A stretch of DNA of 64,000 bases. Source: Xanthobacteraceae bacterium (lineage in GTDB: Bacteria; Pseudomonadota; Alphaproteobacteria; Rhizobiales; Xanthobacteraceae). The notes under the pieces were generated by a model, which saw only the letters and a program-made list of their open reading frames with translations, was not told the DNA's origin and made no database searches. This document shows, one piece after another, positions 19,292 through 27,800 of the stretch; position 1 is the first letter of the stretch; each line of letters starts with the position of its first letter. Where the stretch lies: the NCBI GenBank assembly GCA_031291445.1, contig JARLJA010000081.1:1-64000 (forward strand). Direction: 5' to 3'. The position numbers were made by a program, and so were the translations under genes.

Positions 19292-19912
19292 ATGCCGGAC
19301 CGCGCACGGAACGTCCCGATCGTCGTGCAGGTAGCGCAGACGCTGGCAAGGTCGCTGAAGGCGATCGCCCTCACCGTGGGCGGCGTCCTGGTCGTTCTCG
19401 GCGGGATAAGCCTCCTCGCCGCGCACCCGCTCGCCACCTTCCTGCGGGCGTTGTCGTATCTCGGCATCGCCATGACCGTGGTCTCGGTCGCGGTGATGCT
19501 GTTGACCTTCCGCCAGGCGCGCGACGTCCAGCCGGTGGCGCTGCTGGTGTCGGTCGCCACCACCGTCGTCAGCGCGCTGGTCAGTCTGTGGCTGGCGCCG
19601 CTCGTGCCTTCCGGGCTGGTGTTGATCGCCGCGCTGGTGCTCGGCGGCGGTGTCGGCGTCGGCTGGGCGTTCACGACGTTGCTGTTCATCGACGGGTCGC
19701 ACGTCCGCGTCCGCGGCACGATCTGGTCGCTCGCGGTGTGGGCCGCGACCTTCGCACTCAACCAGATCATGGCCACGGCGACCGGTCATGCGTCGCCGGC
19801 CGCGACGATCCTGCTGATCGGCGGCACCGGGCTCAGCCTCGGCAACACGCTGGGCCTGCTCGCGCGCGCGCGGCAGGCGGCGGCGCTGGCGGCCGCAACG
19901 GCGCGGCCATAG
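19292..19912 (+). CDS. multi-pass membrane protein, 206 aa
   Basis: The protein has about six hydrophobic segments (for example IALTVGGVLVVLGGISLLAA, LGIAMTVVSVAVMLLTF, VALLVSVATTVVSALVSLWL, GLVLIAALVLGGGVGVGWAF) and no catalytic motif. An amphipathic N-terminus of about 25 residues precedes the first helix. The gene starts 5 bases after the zinc-ribbon gene and ends 11 bases before the large secreted-protein gene, so it is translationally linked to both. A role as a membrane platform or channel for this cluster is inference only. Confidence 0.65.
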   Translation: MPDRARNVPIVVQVAQTLARSLKAIALTVGGVLVVLGGISLLAAHPLATFLRALSYLGIAMTVVSVAVMLLTFRQARDVQPVALLVSVATTVVSALVSLWLAPLVPSGLVLIAALVLGGGVGVGWAFTTLLFIDGSHVRVRGTIWSLAVWAATFALNQIMATATGHASPAATILLIGGTGLSLGNTLGLLARARQAAALAAATARP

Positions 19913-19923
19913 GACACCCCCCG

Positions 19924-21978
19924 ATGGCCCGGCTCCGCCCGCGACATGCGCCAATGCTCCTGACCCTGCTGGGCGTGCTGATCCTGTCCACTGCCGTGCC
20001 GGCGGCGCGGGCGGCCGACGGCGTCTGGGTCCTGCAAGGCGTGACCCGGCAGGACATGACCCGCCCTCTCCCGCAATCGCGCCCGGCCTGCGGCGGCCTC
20101 ACCAACATCGGCGTTCACGTCGGCGACGGCGGGGTGAAGGTCGTCGAAGACTATGTCGCGTGCGACGATCCCAAAGACAGTCGCATCCAGCAATCCGGAC
20201 AGGTGGTCAGGGAATGCGCGTGGCAGTCACCGCCGCAGCGGATCGCAATCGGCGAGCAGGTCTCGATCGCAACGACCGTGACCCGCTCCGGCGACGTGGT
20301 CGGCCATCTCTACGACAAGGAGGCGGTGGTCGAAAACGACATGTACGTCGACAACAGCCTGCTTCGCGGACCGGACATCGATCTCGCCGGATATATCGAC
20401 GATCCCGGCGTCGCAAAGACGCGTTCCAAGACGCTCAAGTGGATCCCGCCGGACGGCGCAAGCTTCAGGGCGAGCGGATCGCATCTGTGGATCGACTGCT
20501 ATCTCGGAGACCGCGCGCACGTTCATTTCGCGTACGACTATGCCTTCAGCTCGGCGGGCACCGCGCAGCAGCCGGGCACCTCGACAGACATCATCCACAC
20601 CGCCGCGGTTGCCGCGGGGTCGATCATCGCGGGCGTCGTCACCGCACTGGGCGCCATGGTCGGCGCCGCGGTCTCCGGCGTCACCGGCGGCAGCGTGCTT
20701 TCCGCCCTGTCCGGCCTGATGCAGGGCAAATGGCCGGGCGACGGCTTCGCGCAATGGAAGCAGCAGGGGCTCGCCGCCGGCAGCCAGTACGTCGAGACCG
20801 GCAATATCGGCCGCTTCGAGCCGCCGCCGACGGGCGGCGGCGGCGACACCGGCGGCAGCGGCGAAGGCGGCGGCGGAAGTGATGGCGACGGCACGACCTA
20901 CGTGAGCGGCAACTGGATCTCCGACCAGCCGCCGCCGGTGATCGATCATTCGCCGACGCCCGACGCGCAGACGCCGGCAAGCGCGCCGACCGAGCCGGCG
21001 ACCGAGCCTTCGAGCCCGGCGACGGCCACCGCGACGGCGACCGAAGCGGCAACGCCGACCGCCACCACGGCAGCGGCGGGCGGCGAACCGGCGATCTCCG
21101 CGCCGCCCGGGAAGGAGGCCGAAACAGCGGGCAAGACCGAGGCCGGCGGCGACGACGAGAGCTATCTCGAGCGTTCCATCAAGAAATCGGAAAAGCTGGG
21201 CGACCGGATCGAAAGCGCCGGCAAGGCGATCGACAAGCTCCTGAAGATCCCCGGTCTCACCGACGAGACCAAGGAGACGCTCGAGCACTACAAGGAGAAG
21301 CTCGAGGGCGCCCACGACCAGGTCGACGGGTTCAAGGAGAACCTCGAGACCGTGCAGCATGCCGGCAAGGTCCTCATCGAGGGCCACCCCTTCGACGACC
21401 AGATCAAGGACATCGAGCAGCAGATCAGCCCCATCATCCATGACGTCACGGCCTACAACGACGCCACCAAGGACGTGGTGATGGATCAAAGAAGCCGCGT
21501 CATGACCGACCTCGTGGTCGGCGGCGCATCCGCGGCGGGGCAATACGTCGACAGCGCCGTCGTCGAGCATCTCGGCAAGACCGCGGGAGGCTACGTCAAC
21601 AAGGCGCTTCCGGTCGGCGAAGCCGCGCATGATGTCGGCAAGGTCATGGCGACCGCGGTGACCGGCGTGAAGACGTCGGAAACCATCGCCCGGCAGGTCT
21701 TCACCAAGGAGGAACTGCAGAGCTACGCCACCGACAACTACGTGACCGAGCAGCAGTCGCAGCAGGACGCGGCCGAGGTCCGGGACGCGCGGGACAAGCT
21801 GGTCGCCGAGCAGGACGCCAAGCGCGCCGAGCAGGATAGCCAGGACGCAATGGACAAGGCCGCGCGCGACGCCGAGCGCAAGCGTCGCGAGGCCGAGGAC
21901 GCGAAAATGCCGAAGGGACGCCTGCGGCGCGCCTGGGACTGGTTCTGGGCCGCGGACAAACCGCAGAAAAAGGAATGA
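19924..21978 (+). CDS. large exported glycine-zipper / coiled-coil protein, 684 aa
   Basis: Signal peptide (LLTLLGVLILSTAVPAARA), then a domain of about 180 residues with Cys pairs, a long hydrophobic Gly/Ala segment (about 226-262, e.g. AAGSIIAGVVTALGAMVGAA) that resembles glycine-zipper or membrane-inserting helices, a Gly/Ser linker, a Pro/Thr/Ala linker (about 335-400), a helical coiled-coil-prone region (about 415-510), a second Gly/Ala patch, and a very basic/acidic C-terminal helix (RDARDKLVAEQDAKRAEQDS) ending DWFWAADKPQKKE. I know no family with this layout. The gene lies 11 bases after the membrane protein gene and just upstream of a zinc-ribbon gene. ATG 19924 has AGGA upstream. 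Confidence 0.65.
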   Translation: MARLRPRHAPMLLTLLGVLILSTAVPAARAADGVWVLQGVTRQDMTRPLPQSRPACGGLTNIGVHVGDGGVKVVEDYVACDDPKDSRIQQSGQVVRECAWQSPPQRIAIGEQVSIATTVTRSGDVVGHLYDKEAVVENDMYVDNSLLRGPDIDLAGYIDDPGVAKTRSKTLKWIPPDGASFRASGSHLWIDCYLGDRAHVHFAYDYAFSSAGTAQQPGTSTDIIHTAAVAAGSIIAGVVTALGAMVGAAVSGVTGGSVLSALSGLMQGKWPGDGFAQWKQQGLAAGSQYVETGNIGRFEPPPTGGGGDTGGSGEGGGGSDGDGTTYVSGNWISDQPPPVIDHSPTPDAQTPASAPTEPATEPSSPATATATATEAATPTATTAAAGGEPAISAPPGKEAETAGKTEAGGDDESYLERSIKKSEKLGDRIESAGKAIDKLLKIPGLTDETKETLEHYKEKLEGAHDQVDGFKENLETVQHAGKVLIEGHPFDDQIKDIEQQISPIIHDVTAYNDATKDVVMDQRSRVMTDLVVGGASAAGQYVDSAVVEHLGKTAGGYVNKALPVGEAAHDVGKVMATAVTGVKTSETIARQVFTKEELQSYATDNYVTEQQSQQDAAEVRDARDKLVAEQDAKRAEQDSQDAMDKAARDAERKRREAEDAKMPKGRLRRAWDWFWAADKPQKKE

Positions 21979-22019
21979 CGGCCGGAAGTTCTCGTATCGG
22001 CCGAGCGACAGGACACCCG

Positions 22020-22829
22020 ATGCCACAGCCGACCGCCGCTCCCGGATCCGACGCCACCGCGCTGCTGCGCGAGGTGGTGACGCGCGACCGCGCGGCGGCG
22101 GAGGCGGCCTCGGTCGAGCAGCAACGCCAGAACGCGCGCGAACTGGTGGAACGTTGCAGGGCGCTGCTGGCCGTGCTGGCACGGGACAGCAGGGCCACCC
22201 CCATGGCGGTCGCCGCCCGGCGCGCCATGACGCGGGCCGCGCTGGCCCGGGCGGCGCTGCGGCTGGCGCTGATCGAGCGGGCGGTGTCGGGCAAGACGGA
22301 CTGGACCGCCGAGGTCTGCGCCCAGGCCGACAGCCTGCTCGCGGAGGCGGCGATCGCGGCGCCGTGCCATCCGGTCCAATTGGCGCTGAACGACATGGCG
22401 CGCGCGCTGGCGGCCGCGACCGTGACGGTCGACGATGCCGGGCCGATCCGCGACCTGTTGCAGCGCTGCATGGAGCGCATCGACGCCGGCCTCGCCGTCA
22501 TCGTCGCCGAGGACCGGTTCGGCGTCGATGCGCTCAACAGCGGCACGCTGCTCGAGCACCTGGCGCAGCCGCTGCACACGCCGCGCGAGCGCGACGCCTG
22601 CCTCGATCGCGCCGCGACCGCCTACCGAGAGGCGATCACGCATTTTATCCGCGTCGGCAATGTGCCGCTGCGGACCAGGGCCGAGGACAAGGGCGGCGCG
22701 CTGGCGGCGAGGCGGGCGCGGGCGGCACCGCCGCCGCGGTTCTGCGGCGCCTGCGGCAAGCCTGTGCAGCCCGGCTGGAAGTTCTGCAAGGCCTGCGGGG
22801 CGCCGTTGCGCGCATCCGCGGCACATTGA
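22020..22829 (+). CDS. helical cytoplasmic protein with C-terminal zinc ribbon
   Basis: The 269-aa product is almost entirely alpha-helical (Ala/Arg/Leu-rich) and ends with a zinc ribbon, RFCGACGKPVQPGWKFCKAC, with CxxC-x12-CxxC spacing like the first protein of the cluster. No signal peptide. ATG 22020 has AGGACACCC upstream, the same leader as the preceding gene; an alternative ATG at 21975 would overlap the previous stop as ATGA and add 15 residues. Two zinc-ribbon proteins, one membrane-bound and one soluble, in one operon hint at a shared assembly, but the function is unknown. Confidence 0.65.
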   Translation: MPQPTAAPGSDATALLREVVTRDRAAAEAASVEQQRQNARELVERCRALLAVLARDSRATPMAVAARRAMTRAALARAALRLALIERAVSGKTDWTAEVCAQADSLLAEAAIAAPCHPVQLALNDMARALAAATVTVDDAGPIRDLLQRCMERIDAGLAVIVAEDRFGVDALNSGTLLEHLAQPLHTPRERDACLDRAATAYREAITHFIRVGNVPLRTRAEDKGGALAARRARAAPPPRFCGACGKPVQPGWKFCKACGAPLRASAAH

Positions 22830-23155
22830 TGGTCGTCCCCATCCAGACCGACGACAGTGCGGTGCCGCCCGAGGCGCCGCTGGCCTGGGAGACCGCGGTC
22901 CCGGTCGCCACCCACCCGTTGATGCTGGTGAATTTCATCAGGCTCGCCGTCGTCACCGCGGCGCTGATGAGCGCGCTGCTCGCCGCCATGCTGGCGTTGA
23001 ACGACCAACGCGCGGTGACAAATCCATCGAGGCCGCGAATGCCGCGCCTCAGCGCGCGTCGCCGCCGACCCGCGCCTCTTGCTTGGCATGCCAGCACGGA
23101 CCGGGACCACGCATGTAGTGCAGTTCGGGACGGTAGGGATCGCGCACGTCGTTGA
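22829..23155 (+). pseudogene. probable truncated membrane protein (fifth gene of the zinc-ribbon cluster)
   Basis: The start overlaps the previous stop as TGATG. The first ~60 residues look genuine: an acidic lead, PLAWETAVPVATHPLMLVNF and a membrane helix (LAVVTAALMSALLAAMLAL). After about residue 62 the frame becomes Arg-rich and low-complexity and runs antisense through a conserved-looking minus-strand gene (23049-23225), so the true 3' part appears lost. I would expect the full protein to have further membrane helices. It may still yield a short single-pass protein. Confidence 0.45.
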
Positions 23156-23225
23156 GCAGCTTGTGCCAGCTCGTCATCACCACGTTGAGGCGGCGGCGGA
23201 GCGGTGCGGAGCGCGAGACCAGCAT
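23049..23225 (-). CDS. small protein, 58 aa, conserved-looking
   Basis: Reading the minus strand gives MLVSRSAPLRRRLNVVMTSW, then a section with HKLLNDVRDPYRPELHYMRG and GPGPCWHAKQEAR, ending at TGA 23049-23051. The balanced composition and motif-like middle (WHKLL.DVRDPYRPELHYM) look like a real small gene, and AGAGGGA lies about 9 bases before the ATG. Function unknown; no membrane helix; two Trp and one Cys-Trp-His cluster. It overlaps the 3' tail of the plus-strand frame at 22829, which supports truncation of that gene. Confidence 0.65.
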   Translation of the reverse strand: MLVSRSAPLRRRLNVVMTSWHKLLNDVRDPYRPELHYMRGPGPCWHAKQEARVGGDAR

Positions 23226-23465
23226 GGCGAGAATCCCTCTTGCTGCGATTCGCTATCGGTAGCAACAGGCGCGCCGACGGAAAATTCGGCGCGATTCCCT
23301 AAGGGCCGATACGGAGTCGCGGCATGCCGCGGCCAGTTCCACGGTCCCACCAGGCCGCCGGGTCCGGCGGCGCCCGGTTCCCGACGATCCGCCGCCGACA
23401 CCCGGCGTTTCGCAATACCGGCGCGCGGCGCCCGGCAATCCCCCCGGGGGCGCGATCTTCTGTTC

Positions 23466-23520
23466 GATTTATGCGATTGGATCGATCCGGATTATGCGTT
23501 GGATCGATTTATAAATCCGG
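23466..23520 (+). promoter_or_regulatory. candidate LysR-type binding region upstream of the YeiH gene
   Basis: Two direct repeats (GATTTATGCGATTGGATCGAT-like, at 23466 and 23490) are followed by the perfect palindrome GATTTATAAATC at 23506-23517, 40 bases before the start. The region is AT-rich against its surroundings. The rest of the 331-bp gap 23226-23556 shows no gene. Confidence 0.45.
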
Positions 23521-23556
23521 AGCCATCATGACGCCACATCGACTGGAGGTCGCCTC

Positions 23557-24624
23557 ATGTCAAGTGTCGCCATCGCCGCCGCGCCCGAACGACGCCATCC
23601 CCTGTTGTCGCTCCTGCCCGGCCTCGCCCTCACCGCAAGCATCGCCGCCGTCGCGCATCTGGCGTCGCACGATGTGGGCATCCTGAAGAACTACCAGATG
23701 ATCATCGCCATCATGCTGGGCGTGCTGGTGCACAACCTCCTGGGCACGCCGGCGGCGACGATCGAGGGCGTGGCGTTTTCGCTGCGCCGGATCCTGCGGT
23801 TTTCCATCGTCCTGCTCGGCCTGCAGATCACCGCGCAGCAGGCCGCCGAAGTCGGCGGCACCGGCGTGGCGATGATCGCGATCGCCCTGCTGGCGACGCT
23901 TGTCGCCACCATGCTGGCGGGGCGGCTGCTCGGCATCCCGCGCGGGCTGTCCCTCCTGATCGGCGTCGGCACGGCAATCTGTGGCGCCTCGGCGATCATC
24001 GCGGCCAAGGCGGCGGTCCGGGGCGAGGACGACGACGCGGCGTATGCCATCGCCAGCGTCACCCTGTTCGGCACCCTCGCGATCTTCGCCTATCCGGCCG
24101 CGCAGAGCCTGCTGCAGCTGACGCCGCACGACTTCGGCCTGTGGACCGGAGCTTCGATCCACGAGGTCGCCCAGGTGATGGCGACCGCCTTCGACGGCGG
24201 GCCCGAGGCGCTGCGCATCGGCGCAATCAGCAAGCTGACCCGCGTCGCCATGATGGCGCCGGTCATCCTCGCGCTCGGCGAACTGAGCCCGCTCTTGGGC
24301 TTCGGCGGCGCCGGCGAGCGGACCCGGCCGCCGTTCCCCTGGTTCCTGGTCGGCTTCCTCGCCATGGTCGGCATCGCCAGCTTCGTCGCCATGCCGCACC
24401 AGGCCGGCGGCCTGCTCGATGCGGCCGCGCAGCCGGTGCGCGACAACCTGCGCACGTTCTCGACGGCGAACGCCTTCCTGCTGTCGATGGCCATGGCGGC
24501 GATGGGATTGCATACCAAGCTGCGCCACATCCTCTCCGAGGGCTGGCGGCCGCTGGCGCTCGGCCTGTTCGCCTCGCTGTTCATCAGCCTGACCGTGCTG
24601 GCCATGATCCGCTGGGTCGCCTGA
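23557..24624 (+). CDS. YeiH/UPF0324-family putative sulfate exporter
   Basis: The 355-aa inner-membrane protein has about ten helices and the family landmarks LGVLVHNLLG, the RFSIVLLGLQIT stretch, the conserved ICGASAIIAAKAAV motif (about 145-158) and GLWTGASIHEVAQVMA. The UPF0324 (YeiH) family is annotated as putative sulfur-anion exporters. Start ATG 23557 has GGAGGT upstream. A YeiE-like LysR gene lies downstream on the same strand after a strong hairpin, the usual yeiE-yeiH pairing, suggesting regulation by sulfite or another sulfur signal. Confidence 0.88.
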   Translation: MSSVAIAAAPERRHPLLSLLPGLALTASIAAVAHLASHDVGILKNYQMIIAIMLGVLVHNLLGTPAATIEGVAFSLRRILRFSIVLLGLQITAQQAAEVGGTGVAMIAIALLATLVATMLAGRLLGIPRGLSLLIGVGTAICGASAIIAAKAAVRGEDDDAAYAIASVTLFGTLAIFAYPAAQSLLQLTPHDFGLWTGASIHEVAQVMATAFDGGPEALRIGAISKLTRVAMMAPVILALGELSPLLGFGGAGERTRPPFPWFLVGFLAMVGIASFVAMPHQAGGLLDAAAQPVRDNLRTFSTANAFLLSMAMAAMGLHTKLRHILSEGWRPLALGLFASLFISLTVLAMIRWVA

Positions 24625-24672
24625 GACGCCTGGTGATCGCGCGCGACTGCCGGCGCGACCGGTGATATGTAC

Positions 24673-24702
24673 GAAGGCCCCGGGTGCCCGCCCGGGGCCT
24701 TC
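24673..24702 (+). terminator. hairpin between exporter and LysR genes
   Basis: GAAGGCCCCGGG at 24673 pairs with CCCGGGGCCTTC ending at 24702: a 12-bp perfect stem with a 6-base loop. Its T-run is weak (TTCGTCTC), as often in GC-rich alphaproteobacteria. It separates the two transcription units. Confidence 0.7.
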
Positions 24703-24733
24703 GTCTCATGCCCGCGCCACCAGGTAAGCCGCC

Positions 24734-25609
24734 TTGACCCTCGATCAGCTTCGTATCTTCATCGCCGTTGCTGAGCGACAGCACATTACGCGAGCGGCGG
24801 AAGCCGTACACCGGACCCAATCAGCGGTCAGCGCGGCGATCGCCACGCTCGAGACCCGGCACGGCGTCAAGCTGTTCGACCGGGTCGGCCGGCGGATCGC
24901 GCTCACCGCGTCCGGCAGGATCTTCCTTCAGGAGGCGAAGGCGCTGGTCGCGCACAGCAGGGCCGCCGAGCAGGCGCTCGCCGATCTCGCGGGGCTGAAG
25001 ATCGGGACGCTGTCGCTGGCGGCGAGCCAGACCATCGGCAACTACTGGCTGCCGCCCCGGCTTCAGCTGTTCGCGCGAACCTATCCGGGGGTGTCGATCC
25101 GGCTGACGATCGGCAATACGCAGGAGGTCGCGCGCCTCGTGGCGGCGGGCGACATCGACCTGGGCTTCGTCGAGGGCGAGGTGCGCAATCCGACGCTCGT
25201 CGTGCGCCCGGTCGACGAGGACGAACTGCTGATCGTCGCCGCGCCACAGCTGCACCCGCCGCGAAAGCCCGATGCGCGATGGCTGACCCGCACGCCATGG
25301 GTGGCGCGCGAGGCCGGCTCCGGAACGCGCGAGGCCTTCGAGGCGGCGGTCAGGAAACTCGGCGTCAAGGTCGCCGAACGGCGGATCGTGCTGGAGCTTC
25401 CGTCCAACGAAGCGGTTCGCGCCGCGGTCGAGGCCGGCGCCGGCCTCGCGATCATGTCGCGGCTGGTGGCCGACGCCTCGCTTCGTTCCGGTGCGCTGGC
25501 GGCGCTGCCGGTGCAACTCGCCAGGCGGCGTTTCTGTTCGGTGCTGCACAGGCAGAAATACGTGTCCTACGCCGCCCAGTCCCTGCTCAAGATGTCCGCG
25601 GCTACTTGA
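24734..25609 (+). CDS. LysR-family transcriptional regulator, YeiE-like
   Basis: The 291-aa product has an N-terminal winged helix-turn-helix (LRIFIAVAERQHITRAAEAV, QSAVSAAIATLE) and a C-terminal periplasmic-binding-protein-like effector domain (about 90-290). It begins with TTG at 24734: the HTH starts at residue 1, AGGTAAG lies 6 bases upstream, and no ATG fits. The effector domain contains IGNYWLPPRLQLFARTYPGV, close to the YeiE/CysB-like branch. Adjacent to the YeiH gene, so it probably controls it. Confidence 0.88.
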   Translation: MTLDQLRIFIAVAERQHITRAAEAVHRTQSAVSAAIATLETRHGVKLFDRVGRRIALTASGRIFLQEAKALVAHSRAAEQALADLAGLKIGTLSLAASQTIGNYWLPPRLQLFARTYPGVSIRLTIGNTQEVARLVAAGDIDLGFVEGEVRNPTLVVRPVDEDELLIVAAPQLHPPRKPDARWLTRTPWVAREAGSGTREAFEAAVRKLGVKVAERRIVLELPSNEAVRAAVEAGAGLAIMSRLVADASLRSGALAALPVQLARRRFCSVLHRQKYVSYAAQSLLKMSAAT

Positions 25610-26810
25610 CCAGCGGACAGCCGCCATCCTTGAGCGGACGGAACGCCTCGTCGCCCGGCACCTCGGCGAGGATCTTGTAGTAGTCCCAGGGCGCCTTGGA
25701 TTCCTCGGGCTTCTTGACCTGCAGCAACAGCATGCTGTGCACCATGCGGCCGTCCTCGCGCAGAGTGCCGTTGTCGGTGAAGGCGTCGCGCACCGGCAGC
25801 TCGTGCATCTTGGCGTACACCGCCTTGGTCTCCTTGGTGCCGGCGGCCTGCACCGCCTTGAGATAATGCAGCGTGGAGCTGTAGGTCGCGGCCTGGTTCA
25901 TGGTCGGCATCCGCTTCATGCGCTCATAGAAACGCTTGCCGAAGGCGCGGGTACGGTCGTTCTGGTCCCAGTAGTACGCCTCGGTGACGATGAGGCCCTG
26001 CGCCAGCTTGAGCCCGAGGCTGTGGATGTCGGAAATGAACATCACGATGGCGGCGAGGTTCTGGCCGCCGGCGGTGATGCCGAATTCGGAGGCCTGCTTG
26101 ATGGTGTTGATGGCGTCGCTGCCGGCATTGGCGAGCCCGATGATCTTGGCCTTGGAGTTCTGCGCCTGCAGCAGGAAGGAGGAGAAGTCCGCGGTGTTGA
26201 GCGGCGCGCGGGCGCTGCCGAGCACCTTGCCGCCGGCCGCCTTCACCACCTCGCCGGTGTCGCGCTCGATGGAATGGCCGAACAGGTAGTCGGCGGTGAT
26301 GAAGAACCAGGTGTCGCCGCCCTGCTTGACGATGGCGCTGCCCACGGTGTGGGCGTTGGAATAGGTGTCGTAGGTCCAGTGCGCGGTATAGGGCGAGCAC
26401 GACTTGCCGGTGATGTCGGAGCTCGCGGCGTCGGTGACGATCAGGATCTTCTCGTAGGTCTTCGACATCTCCATCGCCGCCAGCGCGGTCGCCGAGGTCG
26501 GCATGTCGACGATCATGTCGACGCCTTCGTTCTCGTACCACTTGCGCGCCAGCGCCGCGGCGATGTCGGCCTTGTTCTGCACGTCCGAGGAGATGATCTC
26601 GATCGGCTTGCCCAGCACCTCGCCGTGGAAATCCTCGATCGCCATCTTGGCGGCCTCGAGGTTGCCCTGGCCGCCGATGTCGGAATAGACCGAGTTGAAG
26701 TCGGAGATCAGGCCGATCTTGACGCCGCCTGCGGCGTCCGCCAGCGCCGCCCCGCCCAACCCCACCACGCCGGCGAGCGCCAGGGCTGCCGTTCTCAACG
26801 TCGCACTCAT
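25602..26810 (-). CDS. periplasmic substrate-binding protein, LIV/urea-amide type (orphan)
   Basis: The 402-aa product has a signal peptide (LALAGVVGLGGAALADA) and the Peripla_BP_6 fold of branched-chain amino-acid/amide ABC transporters: KIGLISDFNSVYSDIGGQG at the first strand, VDMIVDMPTSATALA, WFFITADYLFGHSIE. It should deliver a small molecule to an ABC importer, but no permease or ATPase gene adjoins it; the next LIV set (33.6 kb) has its own binding protein. ATG 26810 follows GGGAGGA. Its 3' end overlaps the 3' end of the LysR gene by 8 bases (convergent). Confidence 0.87.
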   Translation of the reverse strand: MSATLRTAALALAGVVGLGGAALADAAGGVKIGLISDFNSVYSDIGGQGNLEAAKMAIEDFHGEVLGKPIEIISSDVQNKADIAAALARKWYENEGVDMIVDMPTSATALAAMEMSKTYEKILIVTDAASSDITGKSCSPYTAHWTYDTYSNAHTVGSAIVKQGGDTWFFITADYLFGHSIERDTGEVVKAAGGKVLGSARAPLNTADFSSFLLQAQNSKAKIIGLANAGSDAINTIKQASEFGITAGGQNLAAIVMFISDIHSLGLKLAQGLIVTEAYYWDQNDRTRAFGKRFYERMKRMPTMNQAATYSSTLHYLKAVQAAGTKETKAVYAKMHELPVRDAFTDNGTLREDGRMVHSMLLLQVKKPEESKAPWDYYKILAEVPGDEAFRPLKDGGCPLVK

Positions 26811-26946
26811 CGCCGATGTCCTCCCAGACGTTTTGTTCGGGCCGCTTTTTTGGATTCGGCCTCGTGTCGTTGGGGCCAGAATGGCCCGACATCGGCGCGT
26901 AAGCAAGCTACATGGGAGTCACGCTCGGCTGCATACTCAAAAAGGA

Positions 26947-27070
26947 AGAGTGGATTGCCGGGTCAAGTTTACAGCCGGACCGGCCGAAGGCCGGATCCGG
27001 TTGCCCGGCAATGACGAGGGTGGTGGAAGCCGCTGCGTCGCCGGATTTTCTGCGTCACCCGCGGGCTCGA
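26947..27070. repeat. intergenic palindrome variant with nested insert, copy 11
   Basis: Contains GTTTACAGCCGGACCGGCCG and GGCCGGATCCGGTTGCCCGG, the same nested palindrome seen in copy 13 at 32597, followed by an eroded GCGTCACCCGCGGGCTCGAC arm. The surrounding gap 26811-27138 (328 bp) shows no other gene. Confidence 0.7.
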
Positions 27071-27138
27071 CCACCGCAAGTCGGGCCCGCCCGACTTGCG
27101 GCACTTAGAACGGACGCAGCTCGGCGAGAGCCGAGCTG

Positions 27139-27771
27139 CTACGGGTCCACGCTTTGGTGGTCTGATGACGGAGGAGGAGAAGATGTGTCAATCCGCCCGG
27201 AAGACGCCTCCTCCGCGATGATGGTCGCATGCAACACATAGCGCAGCGGGCCGTGGGTGAGCGCGTCGAACGGCCAGCAGGTCGACAGCACCAGTTCGGG
27301 CCGCACGCTCGAGGGATCGATGCCGGTCGCGTCGAACCGGACGATGGTGGCGGCGTCGGCGCGAAAGCGGACAGTCCTGCCGTCGCGCCGGGTGACGTCG
27401 ATCTCGTCGCCGACCGCGACTTCCTTGAGGAAGGCGAAATGGGTGTCGCGGTGCGCGGCATAGACCGCGACGCCGCGCTCGCCGGCCTCGGCCGTGCCCT
27501 CGACATGGCCGGGGCCGAAGGCGAGCGCCTGGCCGCTCGATCCCGCGAGCACGATCGCTGCGGCATGCAGCCGCGGCACGGTGAGACGCGCCACCGGCCA
27601 GGTGTCGGCCCACGACCATGGCTTGACGTCGCGGTGGGTGGCGATCGTTTGTGCGAACGCGCGCTCGAGCAGGAGCTGCGCCAGCACCGCCTTGGCCTTG
27701 ATCCACAGCCCGTCGCCGGCGAGCGCGAGGCCGGCGAGGATAGCGGCGGCGAAGAGGAAACGGTGGGGCAT
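27139..27771 (-). CDS. class GN (marine proteobacterial type) sortase
   Basis: The 210-aa product has an N-terminal membrane helix (FLFAAAILAGLALAGDGLWI) and a sortase barrel: catalytic His107 (YAAHRDTHFAF), Cys165 in the LSTCWP motif (family TLxTC) and Arg177 (GPLRYVLHA). Sortases cut a C-terminal sorting signal and transfer the protein to another amine; the class-GN members of proteobacteria are encoded next to a single VIT/vWA target, exactly as here (28040-30304). ATG 27771 starts directly with the membrane anchor. A palindromic repeat separates enzyme and target genes. The last ~25 residues are Ser/Pro-rich. Confidence 0.92.
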   Translation of the reverse strand: MPHRFLFAAAILAGLALAGDGLWIKAKAVLAQLLLERAFAQTIATHRDVKPWSWADTWPVARLTVPRLHAAAIVLAGSSGQALAFGPGHVEGTAEAGERGVAVYAAHRDTHFAFLKEVAVGDEIDVTRRDGRTVRFRADAATIVRFDATGIDPSSVRPELVLSTCWPFDALTHGPLRYVLHATIIAEEASSGRIDTSSPPPSSDHQSVDP

Positions 27772-27800
27772 GGTTGAAGGATGCAATCGAGCGCCCTCTT

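Noticed and set aside
18755-19954. Gly-rich minus-strand frame (399 codons) looking like a surface protein
   Set aside because: It is the antisense of the Pro/Ala-rich linker of the zinc-ribbon protein, which automatically yields Gly-rich translation.
23437-23556. Possible short peptide gene before the YeiH-type exporter
   Set aside because: The AT-rich stretch is better explained by regulatory repeats; no consistent frame with a ribosome-binding site.
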